Positions 36,449-45,165 of a DNA stretch of 64,000 nucleotides are shown here, one piece after another. The translations under genes were made by a program, and so were the position numbers. The notes beneath the pieces are model-generated. The model ran no database searches, was not told where the DNA came from, and worked only from the letters and a program-made list of their open reading frames with translations. How positions within the stretch are numbered: the first letter of the stretch is position 1; the number at the start of each line of letters is the position of its first letter. The stretch lies in assembly GCA_031254645.1 (NCBI GenBank), contig JAIRUA010000028.1, forward strand, positions 1 through 64,000, read 5' to 3'. The stretch is from Dysgonamonadaceae bacterium (lineage in GTDB: Bacteria > Bacteroidota > Bacteroidia > Bacteroidales > Dysgonomonadaceae).

Positions 36449-37885
36449 ATGGGTAATTCGGAATTAAAGAAAAAAACAACATTATCGCTCTTTTGGGCTT
36501 TCCTCGATAGATTTGGTGAGACGCTTATCTATTTGATAAGCAGCATCGTGTTGATGAATATCGTTGATCCGTCGGAATACGGATTGATGGGAGTGTTGAT
36601 AATTTTCATCGTCATTTCCCGATTGCTGACAGATAGTGGCTTTGGGCGCGCGTTACTCAATCGAAAAACACTCTCGGAAACGGAACTAAGTTCGGTCTTT
36701 TTCTTCAATATCGGACTTAGTTTTTTGTTGTATTTTGTCTTTTTTCTTTGTGCGTCGCTGATTGCCAATTTGTTTTCGGAGCCGCGCTTGGCTTCGATTT
36801 CAAAGGTGTTGTTTCTCAGTTTTATTTTTCATTCGTTTGGCATTATTCATCAAACGTTATTGACTAAAAAAGCCGATTTTAGGGGATTGACGAAAATAAA
36901 TATTCCGGCGGTATTGGTGGCTGCAATTGTTGCTATCGTTATGGCATTGAATGGATTTGGCGTTTGGGCGTTGGTAACACAAAGTGTGATTTATGCATTT
37001 TTGCGCACTATTTTCTTGTGGATATATTCGACGTGGCGGCCGATAGCGAGTTTTAGTGTAAAAATGTTACAATCGTTCTTCGCATTTAGCAATAAATTGT
37101 TGTTGAGTGGTTTTATCAATGCGTTTTTCAATAATATTTATCCAAGTCTAATCGCCGTTTTTTATCCTCATTCGATGAATCAAGTGGGTTATTTTTCGCA
37201 AGCAAATAAATACCAAGACATTCCGTTTGGCGTGATTTCCAATACATTTCGAATGGTCTCGATGGTTATTTTATCGGAAATTAATCAAGAAACGGAACGA
37301 ATGAAACGTGTGGTGAGCAAAACGATGAAATCAATCGCTTTTCTCGCTTTTCCTATCGGGCTGTATATGATAATTGCGGCGCAGCCGGCTTTCAGCCTGC
37401 TTTTCGGCGAAAAATGGAATCCTGCGGTGCCTTATTTTCAGGTACTTGTGTTAGCGGGAATGTTGTCGCCGTTTACATTCATTTTGAACGAATTATTTAT
37501 CGCTCGCGAACGCGCCGATTTTTTTCTCGGTGTGGAAATCGTAAAACGCGCTATTTTGGTTTTGCTTATTGTCGCGCTGTTTCGATACGGCATTATGGGA
37601 TTGGCAGCAAGTTGGGTCATTTATACGTTTATCACGTTGATTATCTCGCTAATATTATCACGAAAGTTGATTGAATATACACCGGTAGATTTTCTGAAAG
37701 ATGCTTCGCCGTATTTGCTGATTTCGTTTGTGAGCACGGCGCTTGGTTATGTTTCCACACTTCATATTTCGCATAACTTGTTATTTTTAATGACGAGCGG
37801 TTCGGTTGTTTTCGGAAGTTATTGGTTGGTTTGTAAAATCGCAAAGTTGGAAATGACGAAAGAGATAGAAAATATCAAAATATGA
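36449..37885 (+). CDS. Wzx-type polysaccharide flippase (lipopolysaccharide biosynthesis protein)
   Basis: This integral membrane protein of 478 residues has about twelve to fourteen hydrophobic segments, ordered as in the MOP/PST flippase family. It opens with FWAFLDRFGETLIYLISSIV and MNIVDPSEYGLMGVLIIFIV, a WzxC-like start, with SDSGFGRALLNRK-type sequence after helix 2. It would move undecaprenyl-linked glycans across the inner membrane. It overlaps the following SDR gene by four bases (ATGA), so the two are translationally coupled. No glycosyltransferase operon is adjacent; the nearest such gene is at 41243. Confidence 0.85.
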   Translation: MGNSELKKKTTLSLFWAFLDRFGETLIYLISSIVLMNIVDPSEYGLMGVLIIFIVISRLLTDSGFGRALLNRKTLSETELSSVFFFNIGLSFLLYFVFFLCASLIANLFSEPRLASISKVLFLSFIFHSFGIIHQTLLTKKADFRGLTKINIPAVLVAAIVAIVMALNGFGVWALVTQSVIYAFLRTIFLWIYSTWRPIASFSVKMLQSFFAFSNKLLLSGFINAFFNNIYPSLIAVFYPHSMNQVGYFSQANKYQDIPFGVISNTFRMVSMVILSEINQETERMKRVVSKTMKSIAFLAFPIGLYMIIAAQPAFSLLFGEKWNPAVPYFQVLVLAGMLSPFTFILNELFIARERADFFLGVEIVKRAILVLLIVALFRYGIMGLAASWVIYTFITLIISLILSRKLIEYTPVDFLKDASPYLLISFVSTALGYVSTLHISHNLLFLMTSGSVVFGSYWLVCKIAKLEMTKEIENIKI

Positions 37886-38703
37886 GAAATAAATTTTATC
37901 AAGATAAAGTAGCCATTGTTACCGGTGCCTCTTCGGGAATCGGGGCGGCGATAGCTATCGAGCTAGTTAGTAGGGGAGCAAAGGTTGTTCTTGGTGCTCG
38001 CAGAGAAGAAAAACTGAGGGAAGTAGCTGATACAATTAAAAATAATGATGGCGAAGTTTCTTATTGTGTGGTTGATGTAACAGATGAATTGCAATGCAAA
38101 AAACTCATCGAAACAACGATAGAACGATACGGAAAATTGGATATTTTGGTATGCAATGCCGGAATTTCGATGCGTGCCAATTTCGAAAATGTGAAAATGG
38201 AAGTGTTGCATCGTTTGATGAACGTAAACTTTTGGGGCGCTGTGTATTGTACAAAATACGCGCTTCCGCATCTTATCAAATCGAAAGGAAATTTGATTGG
38301 CATTTCATCTGTTGCCGGCGTTCACGGATTGCCTGGACGTACCGGATATTCGGCTTCGAAATACGCTTTAACAGGATTTTTAGACACGATTCGTATCGAA
38401 AATCTAAAAAAAGGGTTGCACGTAATGATTGCCATTCCCGGATTCACTTCTTCGAATATTCGTTACACAGCATTAATTGATGACGGATCAGAACAAGGGT
38501 ATACGCCTCGAAATGAGGGTAAAATGATGAGCGCTGAACGAGCTGCAAAGCTCATTACAAACGGAATTCAACGAAAAAAACGCTATCTATATATGGATTT
38601 TGAGGGAAAAGCCGTTGCGTTGATAAAGAGATTTTCGACGGCACTGCTCGATAGAATTTTTTACAAAACAATGGCGAAAGAGGAAAATTCGCCATTAAAA
38701 TGA
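37882..38703 (+). CDS. Short-chain dehydrogenase/reductase
   Basis: This is a Rossmann-fold NAD(P)-dependent oxidoreductase of 273 residues. The cofactor motif TGASSGIGAA, the NAG motif (CNAGIS), the catalytic Ser (ISSVAG) and YSASKYAL (Tyr and Lys) are intact. The C-terminal extension with KRFSTALLDRIFYKTMAKE is as in membrane-associated SDRs acting on lipids or sterol-like substrates; the substrate is not defined. It is the second gene of the flippase-SDR-acetyltransferase run. Confidence 0.9.
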   Translation: MRNKFYQDKVAIVTGASSGIGAAIAIELVSRGAKVVLGARREEKLREVADTIKNNDGEVSYCVVDVTDELQCKKLIETTIERYGKLDILVCNAGISMRANFENVKMEVLHRLMNVNFWGAVYCTKYALPHLIKSKGNLIGISSVAGVHGLPGRTGYSASKYALTGFLDTIRIENLKKGLHVMIAIPGFTSSNIRYTALIDDGSEQGYTPRNEGKMMSAERAAKLITNGIQRKKRYLYMDFEGKAVALIKRFSTALLDRIFYKTMAKEENSPLK

Positions 38704-38709
38704 CAAGCA

Positions 38710-39822
38710 ATGATTATCATTCAAGAAGTAAAAACAAAAAAAGAACTGAAGCAATTTATTCTCTACCCAAATCAATTGTATAAAAATTGTCCATACTTTG
38801 TTCCATCGCTATATAACGATGAGCACAAGACACTTACCGAACATCCTGCCAAATCGTTTTGTAACATTCGATTGTGGTTGGCGTACAAAGATGGAAAAAT
38901 CGTGGGACGAATTGCCGGAATTATCAATCACAGATACAACGAATTAAAAGATAAAAAACGTATTCGTTTCGGTTGGTTTGATGTGGACGATGATATTGAA
39001 GTTGCCAAAAAACTTTTTGAAACAGTTGAAAATTGGGGGAGACAAGAAAATTTGCTTGAAATAAGTGGTCCGTCGCGTTATTCGAATATGGAAAAACAGG
39101 GAATGATGGTGGACGGATTTGATGTTTTGACAACTATTTCTTGCGAGTACAACTACCCTTATTACCCAATTTTTATGGATACTTTAGGCTACGAAAAAGA
39201 GGAAGATTATATTCAAATGAAATTCGAACTCAGCGGTATTCCCGAAAAAATAAAAGTGCTGAACGAACAACTTTCCGAACGATACGGTGTTAAAGTCAAA
39301 GAATTTAAAAACAAAAAAGATTTGATTGATTCTGCCGAACAGTTTTTTAAGGCATTAAACAATTCGTTTGTAAATGTTTATAACTTTATTCCGTTAACCG
39401 ATGAGGAAATTCAATTTCATATCAAAAATAATTTTTCGTTTGCCGATAAAGATTTGATAAAAATTTTGGTAGATAAAGACGATGAAATAGTTGGATTTAG
39501 CCTTAGTATTCCTTCATTAAGCGAAGCTTTTCGGAAATCGGGTGGGCGTTTGTTGCCATTCGGTTGGTACCATATTTTGCGAGCGATGAAGAAAAACAAC
39601 ACGGTAAATCTTTGGTTGACAGGCGTTCTTCCGAAATGGATGAATAGCGGTGTGCACGTGCTGTATCATTACGAATTGTATAAAACGTATCTCGAAAAAG
39701 GATATAAATATGCCATTACTAATCAACAACTGGAACGAAATCACAATTATCGGATTTGGGAAAGATATGGCGGTGTGCCGATTACGAGAAGAAGGTGTTA
39801 TTGTAAAGGTTTAAAGATTTAA
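38710..39822 (+). CDS. GNAT-fold N-acetyltransferase-like protein
   Basis: The 370-residue protein has two GNAT-like halves. The first holds IRLWLAYKDGKIVGRIAGII, the beta4-beta5 turn of acetyltransferases, and the second holds LIKILVDKDDEIVGFSLSIP and a C-terminal YAITNQQLERNHNYRIWERY. It resembles conserved Bacteroidota proteins of about 370 residues annotated only as GNAT family. It begins six bases after the SDR stop. The last residues (GLKI) are encoded by the dispersed AT-rich repeat at 39808. The substrate is unknown. Confidence 0.72.
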   Translation: MIIIQEVKTKKELKQFILYPNQLYKNCPYFVPSLYNDEHKTLTEHPAKSFCNIRLWLAYKDGKIVGRIAGIINHRYNELKDKKRIRFGWFDVDDDIEVAKKLFETVENWGRQENLLEISGPSRYSNMEKQGMMVDGFDVLTTISCEYNYPYYPIFMDTLGYEKEEDYIQMKFELSGIPEKIKVLNEQLSERYGVKVKEFKNKKDLIDSAEQFFKALNNSFVNVYNFIPLTDEEIQFHIKNNFSFADKDLIKILVDKDDEIVGFSLSIPSLSEAFRKSGGRLLPFGWYHILRAMKKNNTVNLWLTGVLPKWMNSGVHVLYHYELYKTYLEKGYKYAITNQQLERNHNYRIWERYGGVPITRRRCYCKGLKI

Positions 39823-39833
39823 AGTTTAAGGTT
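39808..39833. repeat. GGTTTAAAGATTTAAAGTTTAAGG dispersed repeat, single arm
   Basis: This is one arm of the AT-rich repeat family (see 52222 and 52982). It encodes the last codons and stop of the acetyltransferase gene. Confidence 0.65.
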
Positions 39834-39868
39834 TTGGCTTTCATAGCTATTTTCTCAAAAAATAATTG

Positions 39869-39876
39869 TATATTTG
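39869..39876 (+). promoter_or_regulatory. -7 box TATATTTG upstream of mntA
   Basis: TATATTTG fits TAnnTTTG. It lies 19 bases before the ATG at 39896, which supports that start over the earlier in-frame ATG at 39866. Confidence 0.55.
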
Positions 39877-39895
39877 CCAAAGAAAAAGCAATAGT

Positions 39896-40189
39896 ATGAA
39901 AACTAAAAAAGAATACATAGAATTAATTCAGGCATCGGATAAACAGCTTTTGGGGTTTGGTATTCGATCGCTTCGGATATTTGGCTCTGTTGCTCGTGAT
40001 GAGCAAACGGCTGATAGTGATGTAGATATCTGTGTAGAAACCGAAACACCAAATCCGTTTCTTTTAATGGACGCAAAGTCTTTTTTAGAAAACCTTTTTG
40101 GTTGTAATGTAGATATCATTCGTTTTCGTCAGAATATGAATCCGTATTTGAAACAACAAATTGAAAGAGAGGGTGTTTATGCCATATAA
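39896..40189 (+). CDS. mntA: MntA-type nucleotidyltransferase antitoxin
   Basis: This is a minimal nucleotidyltransferase that, in characterised MntA-HepT systems, neutralises HepT by adding AMP to its active-site Tyr. The 97 residues carry the GSX10DXD motif (Gly30-Ser31, Asp42 and Asp44 in FGSVARDEQTADSDVDICV) and a third acidic residue at Asp73 (NVDIIRF). It overlaps the next gene by 11 bases, as is usual for such pairs. The start at 39896 was chosen from the promoter box. Confidence 0.88.
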   Translation: MKTKKEYIELIQASDKQLLGFGIRSLRIFGSVARDEQTADSDVDICVETETPNPFLLMDAKSFLENLFGCNVDIIRFRQNMNPYLKQQIEREGVYAI

Positions 40190-40556
40190 CAAAGAACTGA
40201 CGCTGACTATTTTGCGACAAATTGAAACGGCTATCTTACAGATTCAATCAAGAACAGCTGAACTTCACTGCGCGGATGATTTTCTCATAAGTCCCGAAAG
40301 AGTGGAGAAGTTGGATGCAGTTTGTATGCAACTTATCGCTATCGGCGAGAGCTTAAAAGGGTTAGACAAAGTTACGAACAAAGAACTTTTGATAACAGAT
40401 ACTTCTATTCCTTGGCGTAAAGTGATGGGATTGAGAGATATTATTGCGCATCATTATTTTGATGTGGACGCGGAAGAAATTTGGTGGGTAATTGAAAACG
40501 GATTGAATCCGTTGTTGAAATCAATGCAAAATTTTATACAAGAACTTTCACGGTAA
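40179..40556 (+). CDS. hepT: HepT-like ribonuclease toxin
   Basis: This is a HEPN-domain RNase, the toxin partner of MntA. With the ATG at 40179 it has 125 residues; an ATG at 40161 would add six. The HEPN catalytic motif RX4HXY is intact: Arg86, His91 and Tyr93 in LRDIIAHHYF, where the Tyr is the site AMPylated by MntA in known systems. The all-helical composition fits HEPN. Toxin follows antitoxin with an 11-base overlap. Both genes look intact, so the module is probably functional. Confidence 0.88.
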   Translation: MPYNKELTLTILRQIETAILQIQSRTAELHCADDFLISPERVEKLDAVCMQLIAIGESLKGLDKVTNKELLITDTSIPWRKVMGLRDIIAHHYFDVDAEEIWWVIENGLNPLLKSMQNFIQELSR

Positions 40557-40581
40557 TTAATTCATCAGCGGATTTTCCAAA

Positions 40582-41205
40582 ATGAGCAAAAAAATCTTTA
40601 CAACTGCCATCATTCCCGTAATGGTTATTGCATTTTTCGCAAGTTGCGGCGTGAGAAAAAATAGTCGAACAACAGACGAAGGCGTAGTCATTAACGGTAT
40701 TCGTTGGGCAACACGAAATGTAGATGCACCCGGTACATTCACTGCTAATCCCGAAGACTTCGGAATGCTTTTTCAATGGAACAGGCGACAAGGTTGGAGT
40801 GCAACAAATAGAGAAGTGAAAGGTTGGAATAGCTTTATTCCCGCAGGTACAGCGTGGTATGCAGAAAATGATCCTTGTCCACCGGGTTGGCGTGTGCCTA
40901 CTCGTGAAGAATTGCAAAAACTTGCCGATGCAGTTAGTATTTGGACAGCAATAAATGGCGTAAACGGTCGCCTTTTCATTGATACCGCCGCTAATCAAAT
41001 CTTCCTGCCGGCTGCGGGAGGGCGTAACGTTGACGGTACACGCAGCATCGAAAGTGTAGGTTATTGGGGTTTTTACTCGAGTGCTACGCAGCACAGTGAA
41101 ATACACGACTGGCGCTTGCAATTTAGCAGTAGCCGCAGTGCGTGGGTACACAATGTCAGCAGCCGTGTCGGCGGATTTTCCGTTAGATGTGTGGCAAAAA
41201 AATGA
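40582..41205 (+). CDS. FISUMP-like domain lipoprotein
   Basis: The 207-residue protein has a lipobox (FFASC). It shows the Fibrobacter-type major paralogous domain pattern: GIRWATRNVDAPGTFTANPE, MLFQWNRR, DPCPPGWRVPTREELQKLAD, FLPAAGGRN, GYWGFYSSATQ and a C-terminal FSVRCVAK. Such domains are common, probably surface-exposed, in Bacteroidota and have no defined function. It stands between hepT and a glycosyltransferase gene. Confidence 0.78.
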   Translation: MSKKIFTTAIIPVMVIAFFASCGVRKNSRTTDEGVVINGIRWATRNVDAPGTFTANPEDFGMLFQWNRRQGWSATNREVKGWNSFIPAGTAWYAENDPCPPGWRVPTREELQKLADAVSIWTAINGVNGRLFIDTAANQIFLPAAGGRNVDGTRSIESVGYWGFYSSATQHSEIHDWRLQFSSSRSAWVHNVSSRVGGFSVRCVAKK

Positions 41206-41242
41206 ATGAAAAAAGCTATATTAAGTAATTGAACGCTGCGCG

Positions 41243-42148
41243 ATGAATGTATCAATCATATATGTCAACTATAAAACAGGGCAATTAATTGCCAATAGTA
41301 TTGACACTGTTATTCAAAAAACAGAAGGGGTTATATATGAAATTATCGTTGTTGATAACGCTTCATTTGACGGCTCGGTCGAATTTCTAAAAGAGAGACA
41401 CAAGAATGTTATTTTCGTAGAATCGCCTGAAAATTTGGGTTTTGGACGAGCAAACAATTTAGGAATAGATATCGCTAAGGGTGAATTTGTGTTTTTCCTG
41501 AATCCCGACACATTGTTGATTAATAATGCGATAAAGATTTTATCTGATTTTTTGAAAACACACGATTGTGTTGGTGCTTGCGGCGGAAATTTATATGATG
41601 AAAATATGAATCCCGGCAACTCTTTTACACGCAGATTATCGTCGGCAACAAAAGAATTGTTATCTGTTTTTTATATATCCATTCCCAATTTTTCTCATCC
41701 TCGTTCGAGTTATTTTAATTTCACCGGAAAACCGCTGAAAGTTGCTTCAATTCTTGGTGCCGACTTGATGATAAAAAAGTCTGTTATCGAGCAAGTTGGC
41801 GGATTTGATTCGGATTTTTTTATGTATGGCGAAGAGAGCGAGCTTTGCAACAGAATCTCCAAAAAGGGATACCAAATAATCTCTGTTCCCACGGCAGAAA
41901 TCATTCATTTGGAAGGCAGGGCTTTTGAAGTATCAAAATTTCGTTCGCAATTAATTATTGAATCCCAATTTATTACATACAAAAAGAAATACGGCAAAAA
42001 CGGCGATAGACTTTTGTACAGGATATTATTGTTTAAATATTTTTTGCGAATTTACTTGTTTTCAATCCTGTACAATAAGAAGAAAATCAAATATTGGAAA
42101 GAAAAAAGAAATTGCTTAGGCGCTGTTTGGCAAAAGTTTAAAGAATAA
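41243..42148 (+). CDS. Family 2 glycosyltransferase
   Basis: The 301-residue GT-A enzyme opens with VSIIYVNYKTGQLI and shows IIVVDNASFDGSV (nucleotide-sugar site), NLGFGRANNLGI, FFLNPDTLLI (DXD-like metal site) and FMYGEESELCNRI (acceptor-side acidic motif), the pattern of rhamnosyltransferase-like GT2 enzymes. A hydrophobic, basic C-terminus (YRILLFKYFLRIYLFSILY) suggests membrane association. It probably acts in surface polysaccharide synthesis. Donor and acceptor are unknown. Confidence 0.9.
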   Translation: MNVSIIYVNYKTGQLIANSIDTVIQKTEGVIYEIIVVDNASFDGSVEFLKERHKNVIFVESPENLGFGRANNLGIDIAKGEFVFFLNPDTLLINNAIKILSDFLKTHDCVGACGGNLYDENMNPGNSFTRRLSSATKELLSVFYISIPNFSHPRSSYFNFTGKPLKVASILGADLMIKKSVIEQVGGFDSDFFMYGEESELCNRISKKGYQIISVPTAEIIHLEGRAFEVSKFRSQLIIESQFITYKKKYGKNGDRLLYRILLFKYFLRIYLFSILYNKKKIKYWKEKRNCLGAVWQKFKE

Positions 42149-42149
42149 T

Positions 42150-42178
42150 CGTCATTGCGGGTCAAGCCCGCAACGACG
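42150..42178. repeat. CGTCATTGCGGG-type REP palindrome between convergent genes
   Basis: CGTCATTGCGGGTCAAGCCC and on folds into TTGCGGG/CCCGCAA with a TCAAG loop and an outer CGTC/GACG pairing. It sits exactly between the stops of the glycosyltransferase gene and rnr and may end transcription in both directions. A related pair is at 49876-49956. Confidence 0.7.
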
Positions 42179-42180
42179 AA

Positions 42181-44328
42181 CTATCTTGCCAATGCAAAAT
42201 CCAACTGCTTCCTCTCCAAATTCGCCCTTGCTACGCGAATAGTAACCGATTGACCAAGACGATATTCACGTTTTGTTCTTCGACCAACAAGACGATAATT
42301 TTTTTCATCTAATTCGTAAAAATCATCATCGAGTTCGCGAAGCGGAACCAACCCCTCGCACTTGTTTTCGTTGAGTTCCACGTAAATGCCCCATTCGGTA
42401 ACGCCCGAAATCACGCCGTCATATATTTTGCCGAGTTTATCGGACATAAACTCAACCTGTTTATATTTAATCGAATCGCGTTCAGCATTGGCTGCAATTT
42501 GCTCCATTTGTGAACAATGTTTGCATTCTTCCTCCATTGATTCGGCATCAACGCTTTTACCGCCCTCGTCATATAATTCCAATAATCGGTGTACCATCAT
42601 ATCCGGATAACGACGAATGGGCGACGTGAAGTGCGAATAATAATCAAACGCCAAACCATAATGTCCTACATTTTTGGTGGAATAAATCGCTTTCGACATT
42701 GTGCGAATTGCGATGGTTTCTACTAAATTTTCTTCGGGACTTCCTTGAATTTTATCAAGTAATGTATTGATACTCTTTGCTACATCGGCTTTAGAGCCCG
42801 TGGTTTTTATTTTGTGTCCAAAACGCAGGAGAAATGTGTTGAATGTATCCAATTTTTCGGGGTCGGGCACATCGTGCACACGATAAACGAAAGTTTTTGC
42901 TTTTTTGTTTTTTGCCGCTTTACCGATATGCTCAGCTACTGTTCTGTTGGCGAGCAACATAAACTCCTCAATGAGATGATTCGCCTCTTTCGATTCTTTA
43001 AAATAGACACCGAGCGGTTTGCCTTTTTCGTCGAGATTAAATTTTACTTCGTATCGCTCGAAATTAATGGCGCCGTTCGAAAAACGTCTTTCGCGAAGCT
43101 GCTTTGCCAAATTATTCAAGGTTAGAATTTCAGATGAAAAATCGCCTTTTCCGGTTTCGATAACCGCTTGCGCATCCTCGTAAGTCAGTCGACTGTCGGA
43201 TTTGATAATGGTGCGAATGATGCGCGATTTTTTGATTTCAGCCTTTTCGTTGAGGTTGAAAATAACCGAATAGCATAATTTTTCTTCATTTGGGCGTAGC
43301 GAACACAACCCGTTGCTCAATCGTTCGGGGAGCATCGGAATTGTTCTGTCCACCAAATAAATAGATGTTGCCCGGTTTTCGGCTTCTTTATCGATAATAT
43401 CGCCCGGTTTCACGTAGTACGTTACATCGGCAATGTGTACGCCCACTTCCCATTGATTGTCAGCGATTTTTCGGATCGAAAGTGCATCGTCGAAATCTTT
43501 CGCATCTTTTGGGTCAATGGTGATGGTAAATACATCACGAAAATCTTCGCGTTTGGCAATTTCTTTTTCGTCGATTTTATCGGAAATGAGTTCGGCGGCT
43601 TTTTCCACAGCTTCGGGATAGCGATACGGCAAATTATATTGTGCCAAAATGGCGTGCATCTCGGTGTCGTTTTGTCCCGGTTGACCGAGCGTGTCAATCA
43701 CACGACCGATAGGATTATTTGCTTTTTCAGGCCACTCGACGATTTCTACAATCACTTTTTCACCATCCACAGCGCCATTCAAATTCTCTTTCGGAATAAA
43801 AATATCGTTTGCCAAATTTTTGCTTTCCGACAATAGAAACGCGAAATGTTTTTGCACTTGTAACACACCTACAAAACGGGTTTGTGCGCGTTTTAAGATT
43901 TCAACCACAATGCCTTCGGTGTCGTTTCGTTTGCGTTTGGCAAGAAGTTGTACACGCACACGGTCGCCGTTCATTGCGTGTTTTGAGTTGCGTTCGTGAA
44001 TAGTTATTTGATTTGCTTCGTCATCAGGCACGAAGAAGTTTTTGCCGTTGCTTCGTCGCTCAAAACGTCCTTCGAGCATCAATCCACGATTGTTTAAACG
44101 GTATTTTCCGCGTGAAGATTCGAGCAGTATGTCTGCATCGCGCATTTTATCGAGCACTTTCACGAGCGTGGCACGTGCTTCGCCGTCTTTAATGCTGAGG
44201 GCAGAGGCTATTTGTTTATAGTTAAATAGCTTATCTCTGTTCTGATTCAAAAATTGAAGAACAGTTGTTGCGAGATCTTTCTTTTTTATTTTGGTTTCCG
44301 TAGTGGAAATTGTTTCTTTTTTTGCCAT
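42181..44328 (-). CDS. rnr: Ribonuclease R
   Basis: This is a 3'-5' exoribonuclease of the RNase II/R family, used in RNA turnover and quality control. The 715 residues show an N-terminal winged-helix part, cold-shock domains (RFERRSNGKNFFVPDD), the RNB catalytic core with FTIDPKDAKDFDDALSI (metal Asp residues), and HIADVTYYVKPGDIIDKEA, then a C-terminal S1 domain (GVISGVTEWGIYVELNE). The length agrees with Bacteroidota RNase R. It is separated from the upstream toxin cassette by about 300 bases. Confidence 0.95.
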   Translation of the reverse strand: MAKKETISTTETKIKKKDLATTVLQFLNQNRDKLFNYKQIASALSIKDGEARATLVKVLDKMRDADILLESSRGKYRLNNRGLMLEGRFERRSNGKNFFVPDDEANQITIHERNSKHAMNGDRVRVQLLAKRKRNDTEGIVVEILKRAQTRFVGVLQVQKHFAFLLSESKNLANDIFIPKENLNGAVDGEKVIVEIVEWPEKANNPIGRVIDTLGQPGQNDTEMHAILAQYNLPYRYPEAVEKAAELISDKIDEKEIAKREDFRDVFTITIDPKDAKDFDDALSIRKIADNQWEVGVHIADVTYYVKPGDIIDKEAENRATSIYLVDRTIPMLPERLSNGLCSLRPNEEKLCYSVIFNLNEKAEIKKSRIIRTIIKSDSRLTYEDAQAVIETGKGDFSSEILTLNNLAKQLRERRFSNGAINFERYEVKFNLDEKGKPLGVYFKESKEANHLIEEFMLLANRTVAEHIGKAAKNKKAKTFVYRVHDVPDPEKLDTFNTFLLRFGHKIKTTGSKADVAKSINTLLDKIQGSPEENLVETIAIRTMSKAIYSTKNVGHYGLAFDYYSHFTSPIRRYPDMMVHRLLELYDEGGKSVDAESMEEECKHCSQMEQIAANAERDSIKYKQVEFMSDKLGKIYDGVISGVTEWGIYVELNENKCEGLVPLRELDDDFYELDEKNYRLVGRRTKREYRLGQSVTIRVARANLERKQLDFALAR

Positions 44329-44475
44329 AACTTTTGGGTTTTAGGAGTTTCATTATTTCAAGGGTTTCAAAAGATCAATGTTTTGATTCTGCCAGGTAGT
44401 CAAACAGACCCAAAATCGCAAATTTTATGTTGAACATAGCCGAAGCAAATCAAATTGAAATTTTCTTTTATCTCA
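44329..44475. other. Non-coding gap upstream of rnr
   Basis: AT-rich sequence with no open frame, clear promoter or terminator that I can recognise. It lies between the decayed lipoprotein remnant and rnr. Confidence 0.5.
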
Positions 44476-44632
44476 TCAATCTTTTGTAGAAGAGTTGAAT
44501 AAACACTTCAAAGTATCTAGTAATTTGAATAATAAATCGGGATTTTGAATTTTATTAATATGTGAACGTCCTATTCCAATTACAAGCCAATAAAACTCCA
44601 ATGAAAATTATTAAATATATTACTTGTTTCAT
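44476..44632 (-). pseudogene. Decayed second lipoprotein gene of the toxin cassette
   Basis: On the minus strand an ATG at 44632 overlaps the stop of the upstream lipoprotein gene (ATGA). It opens MKQVIYLIIFIGVLLACN, a lipoprotein signal closely matching that gene's MKRVLYLYLLIFITVLFACN in protein and DNA, with a six-base in-frame difference. After 25 codons the frame ends at 44555. A second frame over the same DNA (44476-44601) reads 41 codons including GIGRSHINKIQNPDLLFKLL and a stop, and looks protein-like. Together they look like a duplicated lipoprotein gene fused to the 3' remnant of another gene, now broken. Confidence 0.6.
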
Positions 44633-45165
44633 CTATGCTCTTTTTGTTTCAATATAAAACAGCCGTATTCATCTATAAAAAAAGTATAAGTATATCCAGA
44701 AAGTCCGGGTGCTTCGGGGTCTTCTAATAACTCTAAGTCTTCCCTACAGGTGTTCAGAGCATCGTGTTGAACTATTGTTGCTAAAAAATCGTCTGACACT
44801 CTTCCGAAAAATACATAACAATCTTTGTCTTTGTTAATAAACCCTATCCAACTGTCATTATTATGTATAGGTAAAAAAGGAGGAACAGGTGAAATAGAAG
44901 AAACTGGGGGATTCAAAGACAAAGTAACAGATACGAAGTTGCTATCATTTCTTTGAGATAGACGTACGATATAAAATAGTTTCGCTTCTTCACGATTACT
45001 ATCTTCTTTTATCCAGTTAATTTTGCATAGAAGATCGGAGTTAATGCCCTGCTGACATATATCCTTAGCTTCTGTTTTTTGCTCTTTCCTTTTTTCATTA
45101 CAAGCGAATAAAACAGTAATGAAAATTAGTAAATATAAATATAATACTCGTTTCATCTTGCTCAC
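44629..45165 (-). CDS. Small lipoprotein, candidate immunity protein of the JAB-like toxin
   Basis: The 178-residue protein has a lipoprotein signal ending VLFAC and no family I recognise. The region after it is mixed alpha/beta with YIVRLSQRNDSNFVSVTLSL and a C-terminal YTFFIDEYGCFIL. Its ATG at 45165 overlaps the toxin stop as ATGA, giving translational coupling. Immunity is inferred from position: type VI effectors that act in the periplasm are often followed by a lipoprotein or periplasmic protector. A methionine four codons in (45156) is an alternative start. Confidence 0.6.
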   Translation of the reverse strand: MSKMKRVLYLYLLIFITVLFACNEKRKEQKTEAKDICQQGINSDLLCKINWIKEDSNREEAKLFYIVRLSQRNDSNFVSVTLSLNPPVSSISPVPPFLPIHNNDSWIGFINKDKDCYVFFGRVSDDFLATIVQHDALNTCREDLELLEDPEAPGLSGYTYTFFIDEYGCFILKQKEHR

